From assembly GCA_964423615.1 (NCBI GenBank), contig CAYRFQ010000001.1, forward strand, positions 62,001-126,000: DNA of 64,000 nucleotides, written 5' to 3'. A model generated the notes under the pieces. That model searched no databases. It worked only from the letters and a program-made list of their open reading frames with translations, and had not been told where the DNA came from. The DNA is from CAYRFQ01 sp964423615 (GTDB lineage: Bacteria; Planctomycetota; Planctomycetia; Gemmatales; Gemmataceae). Both the position numbers and the translations under genes were made by a program. Below, one piece after another: positions 43,056-50,735 of the stretch. The stretch's first letter is position 1, and each line of letters begins with the position of its first letter.

Positions 43056-46000
43056 TTAGACACTTTCAGGCAATGACCGTTTCCGTCGTTCCGGGGATCT
43101 TGAAGGCTTCCAGTTCCATCCAGCCGACAGGATGACGCCAACCGAAACCATGCCGGTGATGGTTACTTGACTTGTGCACGACACGGTTTCTTCTTCGACC
43201 TTTGGAGCCTCGGTTTCGGCTTGAACGTCGAGATCCGCCGAAGTTTCCGAACCAGTCACTACAACTTCAATCTCCTCGACTTCAACGATGCCGGGGTCAA
43301 CGGGAGTAACCTCGGCGGTCTTGATTGGAACCGAGACCTGTTTGGTCGAGTGATCGAGCTGAATTTCGTCTGATTCTCTTTCCTGTTCGGACTCCTGGTC
43401 GTCGGTAGTGTCCAAGACGATGAGCGAGCCGAGACCTCCCACTTGCTCACTTTGAGCCTGAGGTGTGACGATGGTGGCCGACTGAGCAACTGGCACGTTG
43501 TTGGTGTTGACGTCTTGAGTTCGAGACTGGAGCATAAAATCATCGGAGCTAGTTGCCGAGAGGACCGATGCAAGGTCGCCGGAAGTCAGGCCTGTAGAGG
43601 TCGAGGTTGCCTGGTCGATTATGTTTAATTCGGCTCGGCCGAATGGAACATCTTCAATCGAGCGGCCTCCCAAAAGTCCCAACGAACTTGCGGTGGCTGT
43701 CCCTGCGAAGTCGAGACCCTTCAAGTCATTGCTGGTGAAATTGAGATAGAGCTGGGAGTTGAAAGATCCGGATGAGAAATCCATGATGCCAACATCGTCG
43801 TCGGCTCCACTCAAACCTGAGACGGCGAAGTTTCCGACGGTTGTGAAGTACAAGTCGCCGTCCTTGAACGTGAAGCCATCGATGTCTTCACTACCGTTGG
43901 CCAAACCGACTGAACTGCTATCGAGGAGCATCAGGAAACTGCCCCCTGTGTTCATGCCGAGGGAAGTCGGAGTGAAGATGAGAATGTCTTCGTCGGCGAA
44001 TGATCCTCCGACAACACTTCCGTTCCCTACGGTCGAGATCAGGAGTCTTCCGTCGTCGAGCAAAGTCAGCCCATCGACGTCCTCGGAACGACTCGTCAAC
44101 CCAACGTCACTGCCATCGAAGTAATAGTAGAACGTGCCGCTGGTGTTTTCCCCGAGTGTTCCTTCAAACAGGATGATGTCCGAGTCATCAATGGCACCAT
44201 TGAAAGCCGGTGTCGAGAACGACAAAAGAACTTGGTTTTCGCTGATGACGTCAAAGGCGTCGATGGCTAGGTCACCCAACCCGACATCCGACCCATCGAA
44301 GACTATCGAGTAGTTGGTACCATCGAATGCCACAATGTCTTCTGTGCCGACGGATAGGGAAGCGGCTGTCGTACTGTTCTCGAGCGTGAAGTACAAGGTG
44401 TCATTGCTAGGCGGAGGAGGTGGGGGAGGTGTATCGTTGTCCGAAATAGCCACATCCACGTTGGCCACTTCGAAGCCGTTGTAGTTTGAATCTTCGCTGG
44501 ATACGGTGTGTGAGATGACGCTCGTATGGTTTCCTTCGAACGCCGAGTCGTCGACCGCGAACACTCTCACTTGTTGAACCGAGGACCAATTACTCGGAGT
44601 GAATGTCACCTCGGAAACGCTCGTGGTTACTTGTCCATCGGTTTGGATTTGGATGGTTACGTTTGATGAAGGCTGGCTTTCGAGGACGAACGTGTAGGTG
44701 TCGCTAACGCCATCCTCAGAGACTGCGGTGGAGTCATTGGTTTCGGTGAGCGTGAGGCCAGGAGGCGTCGGGTTTGGTTCTTGCGGTTGTGAGGCTTCCA
44801 GGGCCTTGAACAGATTCAATCGACCAGTAGCAACTTGTTTGGTTTGGGGCGGCAAGGGATCGGTATTGTTGAGAAGCAGATCTCGGACCTCGCTGTAGCT
44901 CAGGTCCGGGTTCTCGGCCCAAAGGACAGCTGCCGCGCCAGAGACATGTGGGGCCGCCATGGACGTGCCGCTGTAGGACGAATAAGTGTTGTTAGGAATT
45001 GTGCTCTCGATTCCGACGCCGGGTGCCGCGATGTCTACCGAGTTGGCCCCGTAGTTGGAGAACCCGGCGAGCACGTCGTTGTTGTTGGTAGCAGCAACGC
45101 TGATGACGTTTGGAACGTTGTAACTAGCTGGGTAGGCTGGGCGAGCATCGTTGTTTCTGTTATCGTTCCCGGCCGCTGCGACGAAGAGAACATCGTTGGC
45201 TTCTGCTCGTTGGATGGCTGCCTGCAAGGAAGAACTGAAGCCACCACCGCCCCAACTGTTGTTTAGAATTTGGGCTCCGTTGGCGACTGCGTAATCGATC
45301 GAGGAAATCGCACCGCTCAAGGAACCGCCGAACCGACCAAGGAATCTAACGGCCATCAATTGGACGTCCCAAGCAACTCCAGAGACTCCATCGTCGTTGT
45401 TGCCGACTGCGCCGATTGTCCCGGCGACGTGTGTTCCGTGTCCCTCAGTATCGAATGGGTCTCCATCACCGTCGTAGAAGTCATAACCATAATAGTCATC
45501 GGTGTAGCCGTTGCCGTCGTCGTCGATGCCATTGTTGGGAATCTCTCCAGTATTACGCCACATGTTCGCAGCGATGTCTGGATGAGTGTAATCGATGCCG
45601 GTGTCAATGACGGCGACGACGATGCTTGAGGCGTCTCCGGGGGTGCTCTGCAAGTCCCAAGCTTGGGGTGCTTGAATGAGATCGAGACCGTAGAGTTGGT
45701 TGTAGTCCGGATCATTCGGTACGACTTCCGCGAACACGCGATAGTCTGGTTCGGCGAAGACTACATTCGGATCGGCGTTGAGTTGCGCGAGGGCCGCTTC
45801 GACGGCAACGCCTTCGTCGAGATTGACGGCGTGAATCCCCAGTCCCAGCGATTCGACAGTCCCAACGTAGGTCTGGGGAACCGTATCGGCTTCGAATTGG
45901 ACAAGAACTCGATCGGGTGCATAGTTAGAAGAATCGAGTTGGAGTTCCTCGAAACCAAAGAGTCCACCTGCGTCGAGCAAACACCGGTCTTCCAAGTTTT

Positions 46001-46094
46001 CGATGAGGAGCCGAGATCTTCGGCCCAATGGCCGAGTCGGTAACTTGATTTTGGCCGTGCGACGCGAAAACAAAACGGAAAAAAACTGAATCAT
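43056..46094 (-). CDS. Secreted subtilisin-family (S8) peptidase with repeat domains and C-terminal tail
   Basis: A 1012-residue exported protease. Near the N-terminus 'RLLIENLEDRCLLDAG' (28-43) is the motif common to large exported planctomycete proteins. A propeptide-like segment follows, then the S8 domain with D164 in 'VAVIDTGIDYTHPDI', H219 in 'GHGTHVAGT', oxyanion N310 and S378 in 'GTSMAAPHVSG'. A 'DDDGNGYTDD...DGDGDPFD' segment looks calcium-binding. Then come a Calx-beta/Cadherin-like domain (about 450-550), a polyproline linker, and about four repeats of a 65-residue unit ('FDGSDVGL', 'SEDVDGLTL', 'SEDIDGFTF'). The end is acidic, then 'VTITGMVSVGVILSAGW' and a basic tail 'RRKR'. ATG 46094 follows GGGAGG; the frame extends to 46139. 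Confidence 0.93.
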   Translation of the reverse strand: MIQFFSVLFSRRTAKIKLPTRPLGRRSRLLIENLEDRCLLDAGGLFGFEELQLDSSNYAPDRVLVQFEADTVPQTYVGTVESLGLGIHAVNLDEGVAVEAALAQLNADPNVVFAEPDYRVFAEVVPNDPDYNQLYGLDLIQAPQAWDLQSTPGDASSIVVAVIDTGIDYTHPDIAANMWRNTGEIPNNGIDDDGNGYTDDYYGYDFYDGDGDPFDTEGHGTHVAGTIGAVGNNDDGVSGVAWDVQLMAVRFLGRFGGSLSGAISSIDYAVANGAQILNNSWGGGGFSSSLQAAIQRAEANDVLFVAAAGNDNRNNDARPAYPASYNVPNVISVAATNNNDVLAGFSNYGANSVDIAAPGVGIESTIPNNTYSSYSGTSMAAPHVSGAAAVLWAENPDLSYSEVRDLLLNNTDPLPPQTKQVATGRLNLFKALEASQPQEPNPTPPGLTLTETNDSTAVSEDGVSDTYTFVLESQPSSNVTIQIQTDGQVTTSVSEVTFTPSNWSSVQQVRVFAVDDSAFEGNHTSVISHTVSSEDSNYNGFEVANVDVAISDNDTPPPPPPPSNDTLYFTLENSTTAASLSVGTEDIVAFDGTNYSIVFDGSDVGLGDLAIDAFDVISENQVLLSFSTPAFNGAIDDSDIILFEGTLGENTSGTFYYYFDGSDVGLTSRSEDVDGLTLLDDGRLLISTVGNGSVVGGSFADEDILIFTPTSLGMNTGGSFLMLLDSSSVGLANGSEDIDGFTFKDGDLYFTTVGNFAVSGLSGADDDVGIMDFSSGSFNSQLYLNFTSNDLKGLDFAGTATASSLGLLGGRSIEDVPFGRAELNIIDQATSTSTGLTSGDLASVLSATSSDDFMLQSRTQDVNTNNVPVAQSATIVTPQAQSEQVGGLGSLIVLDTTDDQESEQERESDEIQLDHSTKQVSVPIKTAEVTPVDPGIVEVEEIEVVVTGSETSADLDVQAETEAPKVEEETVSCTSQVTITGMVSVGVILSAGWNWKPSRSPERRKRSLPESV

Positions 46095-46506
46095 GGAAAC
46101 TGGCCTCCCTGAATGAAAGGTAAGTTCTCTCAGGATCAAGTGAACGAATCAAAAGAATGAAGAGGAGTCCACTTGGTCCTGGTGAACGGGTCAAAAAATG
46201 AAAACTTCGTCCCGACGTGGGACGCAAGATGGAACGCAAGAATTGATCCCACAATTTGCCAGTAGAATTCAGCCACAACAATATATACCCTTCCAAAGCA
46301 TGTGCCAACGAAAAAATCATCAGAAAGCTCGTGTCGGGTCGTTGCAAAGTGTTTCGTATCCAGAGGTAGTAGAAATCGGTGAGGAGGTTCGTCTTGGTCC
46401 CCACGCTGGGAATACTCTTCGGAAATCACTATATTGGTACTATCTTTTCAGGTTCACCCGCCACGGGCGAACAATTATATTGTGATGTGCAAGGTGAGAT
46501 TCGATA
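46095..46506. other. Divergent intergenic region, nothing recognised
   Basis: Lies between the divergent subtilase and aminotransferase genes and should hold both promoters. Apart from the ribosome binding sites at its ends (GGGAGG on minus, AGGTGAGAT on plus) I see no gene or strong structure. Confidence 0.4.
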
Positions 46507-47745
46507 ATGATTGCGACGCAAGATCCCTGGTTTCAGACGCTGTTCGCTGAGCGAATTGGCGGCGTGAATTATGGCAAGGGAACCGAAATCTATAAGTTCG
46601 AGAAGATCAAAAGGGCCAAGCGAGCGGCGAAGGAGAAGTATCCGGACCGGACGTTGTTGGACTTCGGGATCGGTGAGAACGACGACATGGCTGACCCGGC
46701 TGTGCGTGAATTCGGCAAGGCCGAGATCGACAAGATCGACAACCGTGGGTACACCGACAACGGCATTCAGGAATTCAAGGATGCGGCCGCCCGGTATATG
46801 AAGCACTTTTTTGGCGTCGAGCTTGATCCCAAGACGGAGATCAACCATGCGATCGGTTCGAAGCCGGCATTGGCGATGATACCGGCATGCTTCATCAATC
46901 CGGGTGATGTCACGCTCATGACGGTGCCAGGGTATCCGGTTGCTGGGACTCATACTAGATACTACGGTGGCGAAGTTCATAAGTTGCCACTCCTAGCCGA
47001 AAATAACTTTTTTCCGGATTTAGATTCCATTCCCGAAGACGTCCGCAAGCGAGCCAAGTTGCTTGTCGTCAACTATCCCAACAGCCCGACCGGTCAAATT
47101 GCGACCGAAGATTTCTACAAACGGGTCATCGAGTTCGCTCACAACAATCAAGTTCTCATTATTAACGACGCCGCTCACATATTGTTAACATTCGATGACA
47201 AGCCGATGAGCTTTTTGCAGATCGATGGTGCCAAGGATGTGGGGATGGAAACGCACTCGCTGTCCAAAGGTTTCAACATGATCGGGTGGCGAATGGGATT
47301 TGTTGCAGGTCACGCCAAGCTGGTGCAATCTTTTGCGGATGTCAAAGACAATTCCGACTCGGGGCAATTTGCTGCGATCCAAACGGCTGCGGCGTTTGCC
47401 CTCGATCATCCGGAAATCGCCGACCGGACTCGTGAAAAGTATCGTCGCCGTCTGAAAAAACTCGTAGCTGCACTGAACCAGGTTGGTTTTTCGGCCAAGA
47501 TGCCAGGTGGGAGTTACTTTCTGTACTGCAAGGCTCCAGTGGCAGCGGGCGAACGAACGTTCGCCAATGCGGAAGAATCTGCTACGTATTTGATCGAAGA
47601 GTCTTCCATCGTCTGTGTGCCGTGGGATGATGCTGGTCCGTTTTTGCGATTTTCGGTGACTTACATGGCTAAAGACGAACAAGAAGAAGACACGCTGATG
47701 GCCGAGACCGTCAAGCGATTGCAGGAGATGAAGTTAGAGTTTTAG
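46507..47745 (+). CDS. dapL: LL-diaminopimelate aminotransferase
   Basis: DapL makes LL-2,6-diaminopimelate directly from tetrahydrodipicolinate and glutamate, a one-step route to lysine and to the diaminopimelate of peptidoglycan, also used by chlamydiae, plants and cyanobacteria. The 412-residue protein is a class I/II PLP enzyme with 'RTLLDFGIGENDDMADPAV', 'NRGYTDNGIQEFKDAAARYM', 'VNYPNSPTGQIAT', 'INDAAHILLTF' and the PLP lysine in 'METHSLSKGFNMIGWRMGF' (about residue 254). 'TVPGYPVAGTHTRYYGG' is characteristic. Start ATG 46507 has AGGTGAGAT upstream. Other class I aminotransferases are an alternative, but the LL-DAP signature seems clear. Confidence 0.85.
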   Translation: MIATQDPWFQTLFAERIGGVNYGKGTEIYKFEKIKRAKRAAKEKYPDRTLLDFGIGENDDMADPAVREFGKAEIDKIDNRGYTDNGIQEFKDAAARYMKHFFGVELDPKTEINHAIGSKPALAMIPACFINPGDVTLMTVPGYPVAGTHTRYYGGEVHKLPLLAENNFFPDLDSIPEDVRKRAKLLVVNYPNSPTGQIATEDFYKRVIEFAHNNQVLIINDAAHILLTFDDKPMSFLQIDGAKDVGMETHSLSKGFNMIGWRMGFVAGHAKLVQSFADVKDNSDSGQFAAIQTAAAFALDHPEIADRTREKYRRRLKKLVAALNQVGFSAKMPGGSYFLYCKAPVAAGERTFANAEESATYLIEESSIVCVPWDDAGPFLRFSVTYMAKDEQEEDTLMAETVKRLQEMKLEF

Positions 47746-48044
47746 TGGTTTTATTTGTCTCGAAGCTGTCAAAAGAGAATCCCCATTTTTGGTCTTTCTC
47801 CATGAGTAGGGTGATGAATCAGTTTCCTGTTTTGGATGGGGGAGCTGCTGACGGCTGGTAGGATCGACCGATTCTGGAACAGTAATATTTTCTTGTTAGG
47901 TTTGGTTGTTAGAGTAGGGCCTGGCATGGCTCCACTACGGCACGAAAGTTGGCAAGGCTTGCCCTACGTCCAATGAAACCGGACGCAAATCAATTTTCGT
48001 TCTCCATACCTCTCCCTTGACCAACCACAATCAAAGGTAGCTGC

Positions 48045-48680
48045 ATGCATTTTCTCATCGTTGCCCTCGTTTTGTTCACCATCCCTCACTTGGGTAGAGC
48101 TGATGACCTGAACCTCAAGGGTTTCCAAAAACTCTTCAACGGCAAAGATCTCACCGGTTGGAAAGCTACTCGCAATTCCAAGGTATGGACCGCGGAGGAC
48201 GGCATGATCGTGGTCAAAGGCGGTGGAGGCGGTTTCTTGATGACGGAAGAAACTTTCAGCGATTTTGAACTGTATTTTCAATGGCGAACGTTGAAGAAAA
48301 AAGGTAATAGCGGTGTGGCGTTGCGTGCACCGCTGCGAGGTGATCCTTCCCGAACCGGAATGGAAATTCAACTCATCGACGACTTAAACTGGAAAGGCTT
48401 GCGGAATTACCAACACACCGGTTCGATCTATGGTGTTGTTCCTGCGGCGAAGATATCGACCAAGCCGGTTGGTCAGTGGAATGCGATGCGGATCATCGCT
48501 AAGGGACCAATGGTTAAAGTCATCCATAACGGGGTAACTCTCGTCGATGCTGACATCAGTAAAGTGAAGCCCGTGGACAACAAAAACCATCCAGGACTCA
48601 AACGCAAGAGCGGCCACGTAGGTTTCCAAAGTTACAACATTCGGATTGAGTTCCGAAAGGTGATGATTAAAAAATTGTAG
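48045..48680 (+). CDS. DUF1080 (3-keto-disaccharide hydrolase-like) secreted protein
   Basis: A 211-residue exported protein with a short leader ('MHFLIVALVLFTIPHLGRA'). The single domain is DUF1080, a concanavalin-like jelly roll: 'GFQKLFNGKDLTGWKA', 'WTAEDGMIVVKGGGGGFLMTEETFSDFELYFQWRT', 'NSGVALRAPL' and the terminal 'HVGFQSYNIRIEFRKVMIKKL'. Family members are among the commonest secreted proteins of planctomycetes, and some have been shown to act on 3-keto sugars; this is family knowledge, not visible catalysis. The glycine run (G-G-G-G-G) is unusual. Starts at ATG 48045 with AAGG upstream. It lies in the plus direction, alone. Confidence 0.93.
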   Translation: MHFLIVALVLFTIPHLGRADDLNLKGFQKLFNGKDLTGWKATRNSKVWTAEDGMIVVKGGGGGFLMTEETFSDFELYFQWRTLKKKGNSGVALRAPLRGDPSRTGMEIQLIDDLNWKGLRNYQHTGSIYGVVPAAKISTKPVGQWNAMRIIAKGPMVKVIHNGVTLVDADISKVKPVDNKNHPGLKRKSGHVGFQSYNIRIEFRKVMIKKL

Positions 48681-48850
48681 CGATCGTATGGCTTCTCTTG
48701 AGTCGTCGAAGATGCTGTCGCTTTGAGACGAGGCATGGCACTAAACTTTGCAGCTCATTGCGCAGATTTTGCGGTTAGGTCTTGCTGAACGTTCGCAAAA
48801 ATTTGCGAATGTTCAGAAATCTGACAGCTCCATGTTTTCCATTCGATCTG

Positions 48851-48881
48851 CAGCCCCTCGCGAATTCGACAGGAGGGGCTG
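48851..48881. terminator. Hairpin between convergent genes
   Basis: CAGCCCCTC and GAGGGGCTG, a perfect 9-bp GC-rich stem with a 13-base loop, lies between the ends of the DUF1080 gene and the DJ-1/PfpI gene. It lacks a T-run, but its position and strength suit a two-way terminator. Confidence 0.6.
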
Positions 48882-48890
48882 TGGAGTTCA

Positions 48891-49472
48891 TCACGGTCGA
48901 ATTTCAGACCCCAACACCTTGAGAAACTCGCCCAACCATTTTGGATGAGCTGGCCACGCGGGAGCCGTCACTAGATTTCCATCAACCACTGCCCCATCGA
49001 TAGCGCACTCAGGCGTTGTTCCACCAGCAAGTTTCACTTCGGGAAGACAAGCCGGATAGGCCGTGCATTTCCGGTCCTTCAGGGCGTCCGCGGCGGCTAA
49101 CAACTGCAAACCGTGACAGATCGCGGCAATCGGCTTGTTCGTTTTTGCAAAATGCTGGACCACTTCGATCACACGAGGATTCGTTCTCAGGTACTCAGGA
49201 GCCCGACCACCGGGAATCACCAAAGCGTCAAACTCGCCTTCGTTGATGTTCGCGAACGTCCCGTTGAGCTGGAATTGATGTCCTGGTTTTTCCGAATATG
49301 TTTGGTCGCCTTCGAAATCGTGAACGGCCGTTCGGACAGTCTGCCCTGTCTCTTTGTCCGGGCAAACTGCGACAACTTCATGCCCCACCATCTGTAAAAC
49401 TTGGAATGGGACCATGACTTCGTAATCTTCGACGAAGTCGCCCACCAACATCAGTATCTTTTTTGCGGCCAC
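48891..49472 (-). CDS. DJ-1/PfpI family protein
   Basis: A 193-residue class I glutamine-amidotransferase-like protein of the DJ-1/PfpI superfamily. The nucleophile elbow is 'AICHGLQLLAAA' with the conserved cysteine, the Glu is in 'LVGDFVEDYEVMVPFQVL', and 'FDALVIPGGRAPEYLR' is the family loop. Members include proteases, deglycases and stress proteins; the precise role cannot be read. The start is GTG 49472, because GAGGAGG stands directly before it; the upstream ATG at 49496 overlaps this ribosome binding site. Confidence 0.9.
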   Translation of the reverse strand: MAAKKILMLVGDFVEDYEVMVPFQVLQMVGHEVVAVCPDKETGQTVRTAVHDFEGDQTYSEKPGHQFQLNGTFANINEGEFDALVIPGGRAPEYLRTNPRVIEVVQHFAKTNKPIAAICHGLQLLAAADALKDRKCTAYPACLPEVKLAGGTTPECAIDGAVVDGNLVTAPAWPAHPKWLGEFLKVLGSEIRP

Positions 49473-50028
49473 AATGGACCTCCTCTTCCAGAACATGGGA
49501 AAAACTGTACGTGTGCAATTTGGCTATTTTCCGCAACCGAAGCAAGAACATTCAATCTCAAAATTGCGTGTCCAGGATAATCGAGATCGATTCAAAGATG
49601 GGGATATGGCCAGCTGTTCGAACTACGAACATCGAAATGCAGAAAACGAAAACGCTCGCACCTGGCATGGACCGAACGAGTGCGAGCGTTGTCTTGACGT
49701 AGATAAAGGTCAAGAGAGGAGTTTGTTTGCCGGTTACGAAAGTAAGCACAGGAACCACAGCTAGCATATGTTAACAATCTTGACCAAGTTCAAATCTTGG
49801 CGGATCGAAAACACTCCACGAAAACCGCTGTGGCAGACTCCCTCGGGCAATGACATCTCTTTCGCGAGCCTCCGGAACCTTTTGATGTGAGGACGCAAAT
49901 CGAGGACATACCAGTCCAATACTAACCCAAAACTGGCGGTGCCTCCGGATTAATGGAGACAGAATGTAAAAAAGCGTTTGAGGTTCGGTGTTTCAATTGG
50001 CAAAAATCAAACACGGTAATCTTATGAC
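49473..50028. other. Intergenic stretch with one inverted repeat
   Basis: Both flanking genes are on the minus strand; the promoter of the DJ-1/PfpI gene lies in this region. It holds the repeat at 49651-49690. A hydrophobic 69-codon minus-strand frame (49767-49558) has no ribosome binding site and was not accepted. Confidence 0.4.
49651..49690. repeat. Perfect 11-bp inverted repeat
   Basis: AACGCTCGCAC and GTGCGAGCGTT with an 18-base loop, in non-coding sequence about 180 bases upstream of the DJ-1/PfpI start. It may be a hairpin in the leader, a terminator or an operator. Confidence 0.5.
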
Positions 50029-50478
50029 TTAAGCGTTGGCGACTGTGTGTCCATTGCCTTCTTCGGCCAAAATTTGGGCTGCCCGATTGGCGTCAGCCAC
50101 GCTATCGAATGCCACGTAACCAATAAACTTGTCAGCAATCGCGCTGAGCGTCAAGCCTTGAAAACTGATCCCTTCCTCGGCCCAATGTTGAGTCAGTCGG
50201 TGGGCCAAACCGGCAGAATTATCCCCTTCAATCCGATGGACGATAGGGGTGTCCGTTTCCCTCAAGCCAACCGCTCGTGCAGCCTCTTCGTGGGCGTGTC
50301 CAGTGATCGGGGCCACAAAGAGTATGCCCGAACCCGGCTTGTCCAACAAACGTTGAGTGAAAATGTACTCCAAGTCTGCCCCGGCATGGGCCAGTTTAGC
50401 CAAGATGGCTGCTGCTCCGCCTGGTCGGTCCTCGACTTCTCCGGTCCAGACATGGACGCGTTCCATTTTGAAGCTCAT
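50029..50478 (-). CDS. ACT-like regulatory domain protein
   Basis: A 149-residue protein with two ACT-like halves: 'VHVWTGEVEDRPGGAAAILAKLAHAGADLEYIFTQ' is a clear ACT strand-helix pattern and 'DNSAGLAHRLTQHWAEEGISFQGLTLSAIADKFIGYVAFDS' repeats it. ACT domains bind amino acids or similar ligands. No enzyme domain is fused, so it may be a stand-alone sensor. The ATG at 50478 follows AAAGGAGAT; the longer frame to 50559 has no such site. No operon partner is close. Confidence 0.78.
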   Translation of the reverse strand: MSFKMERVHVWTGEVEDRPGGAAAILAKLAHAGADLEYIFTQRLLDKPGSGILFVAPITGHAHEEAARAVGLRETDTPIVHRIEGDNSAGLAHRLTQHWAEEGISFQGLTLSAIADKFIGYVAFDSVADANRAAQILAEEGNGHTVANA

Positions 50479-50735
50479 GGCAAATCTCCTTTCGTGAAGA
50501 AAATATGTGCTTTCTATTATACTTTTTGGTGGGCGAGGTGCACAGTTTTCTCCCCCCAATCCCCAAGAAATCGTAACTTACTCTCTTCCACTCCGAAAGC
50601 CCAACCCAATTTGAAATTAGGATTGCGGGTCTGTACTGATAACGGGACAATGAATGCTTGTTATCTCTCCGGATCAAACACGACATTTCACCTTTCGCAT
50701 TGTTCCGCCCTGCAGTCGTTGGAGGACATTAAATT

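Noticed and set aside
44401..44440. Repeated CCT/GGAGG run in the subtilase gene as a possible variable-number tract
   Set aside because: It encodes the polyproline linker between two domains, which explains the repetition.
49558..49767. Hydrophobic 69-codon minus-strand frame that could be a small membrane protein
   Set aside because: No ribosome binding site, contains the 11-bp inverted repeat, and lies in a gap with no partner; more likely chance.
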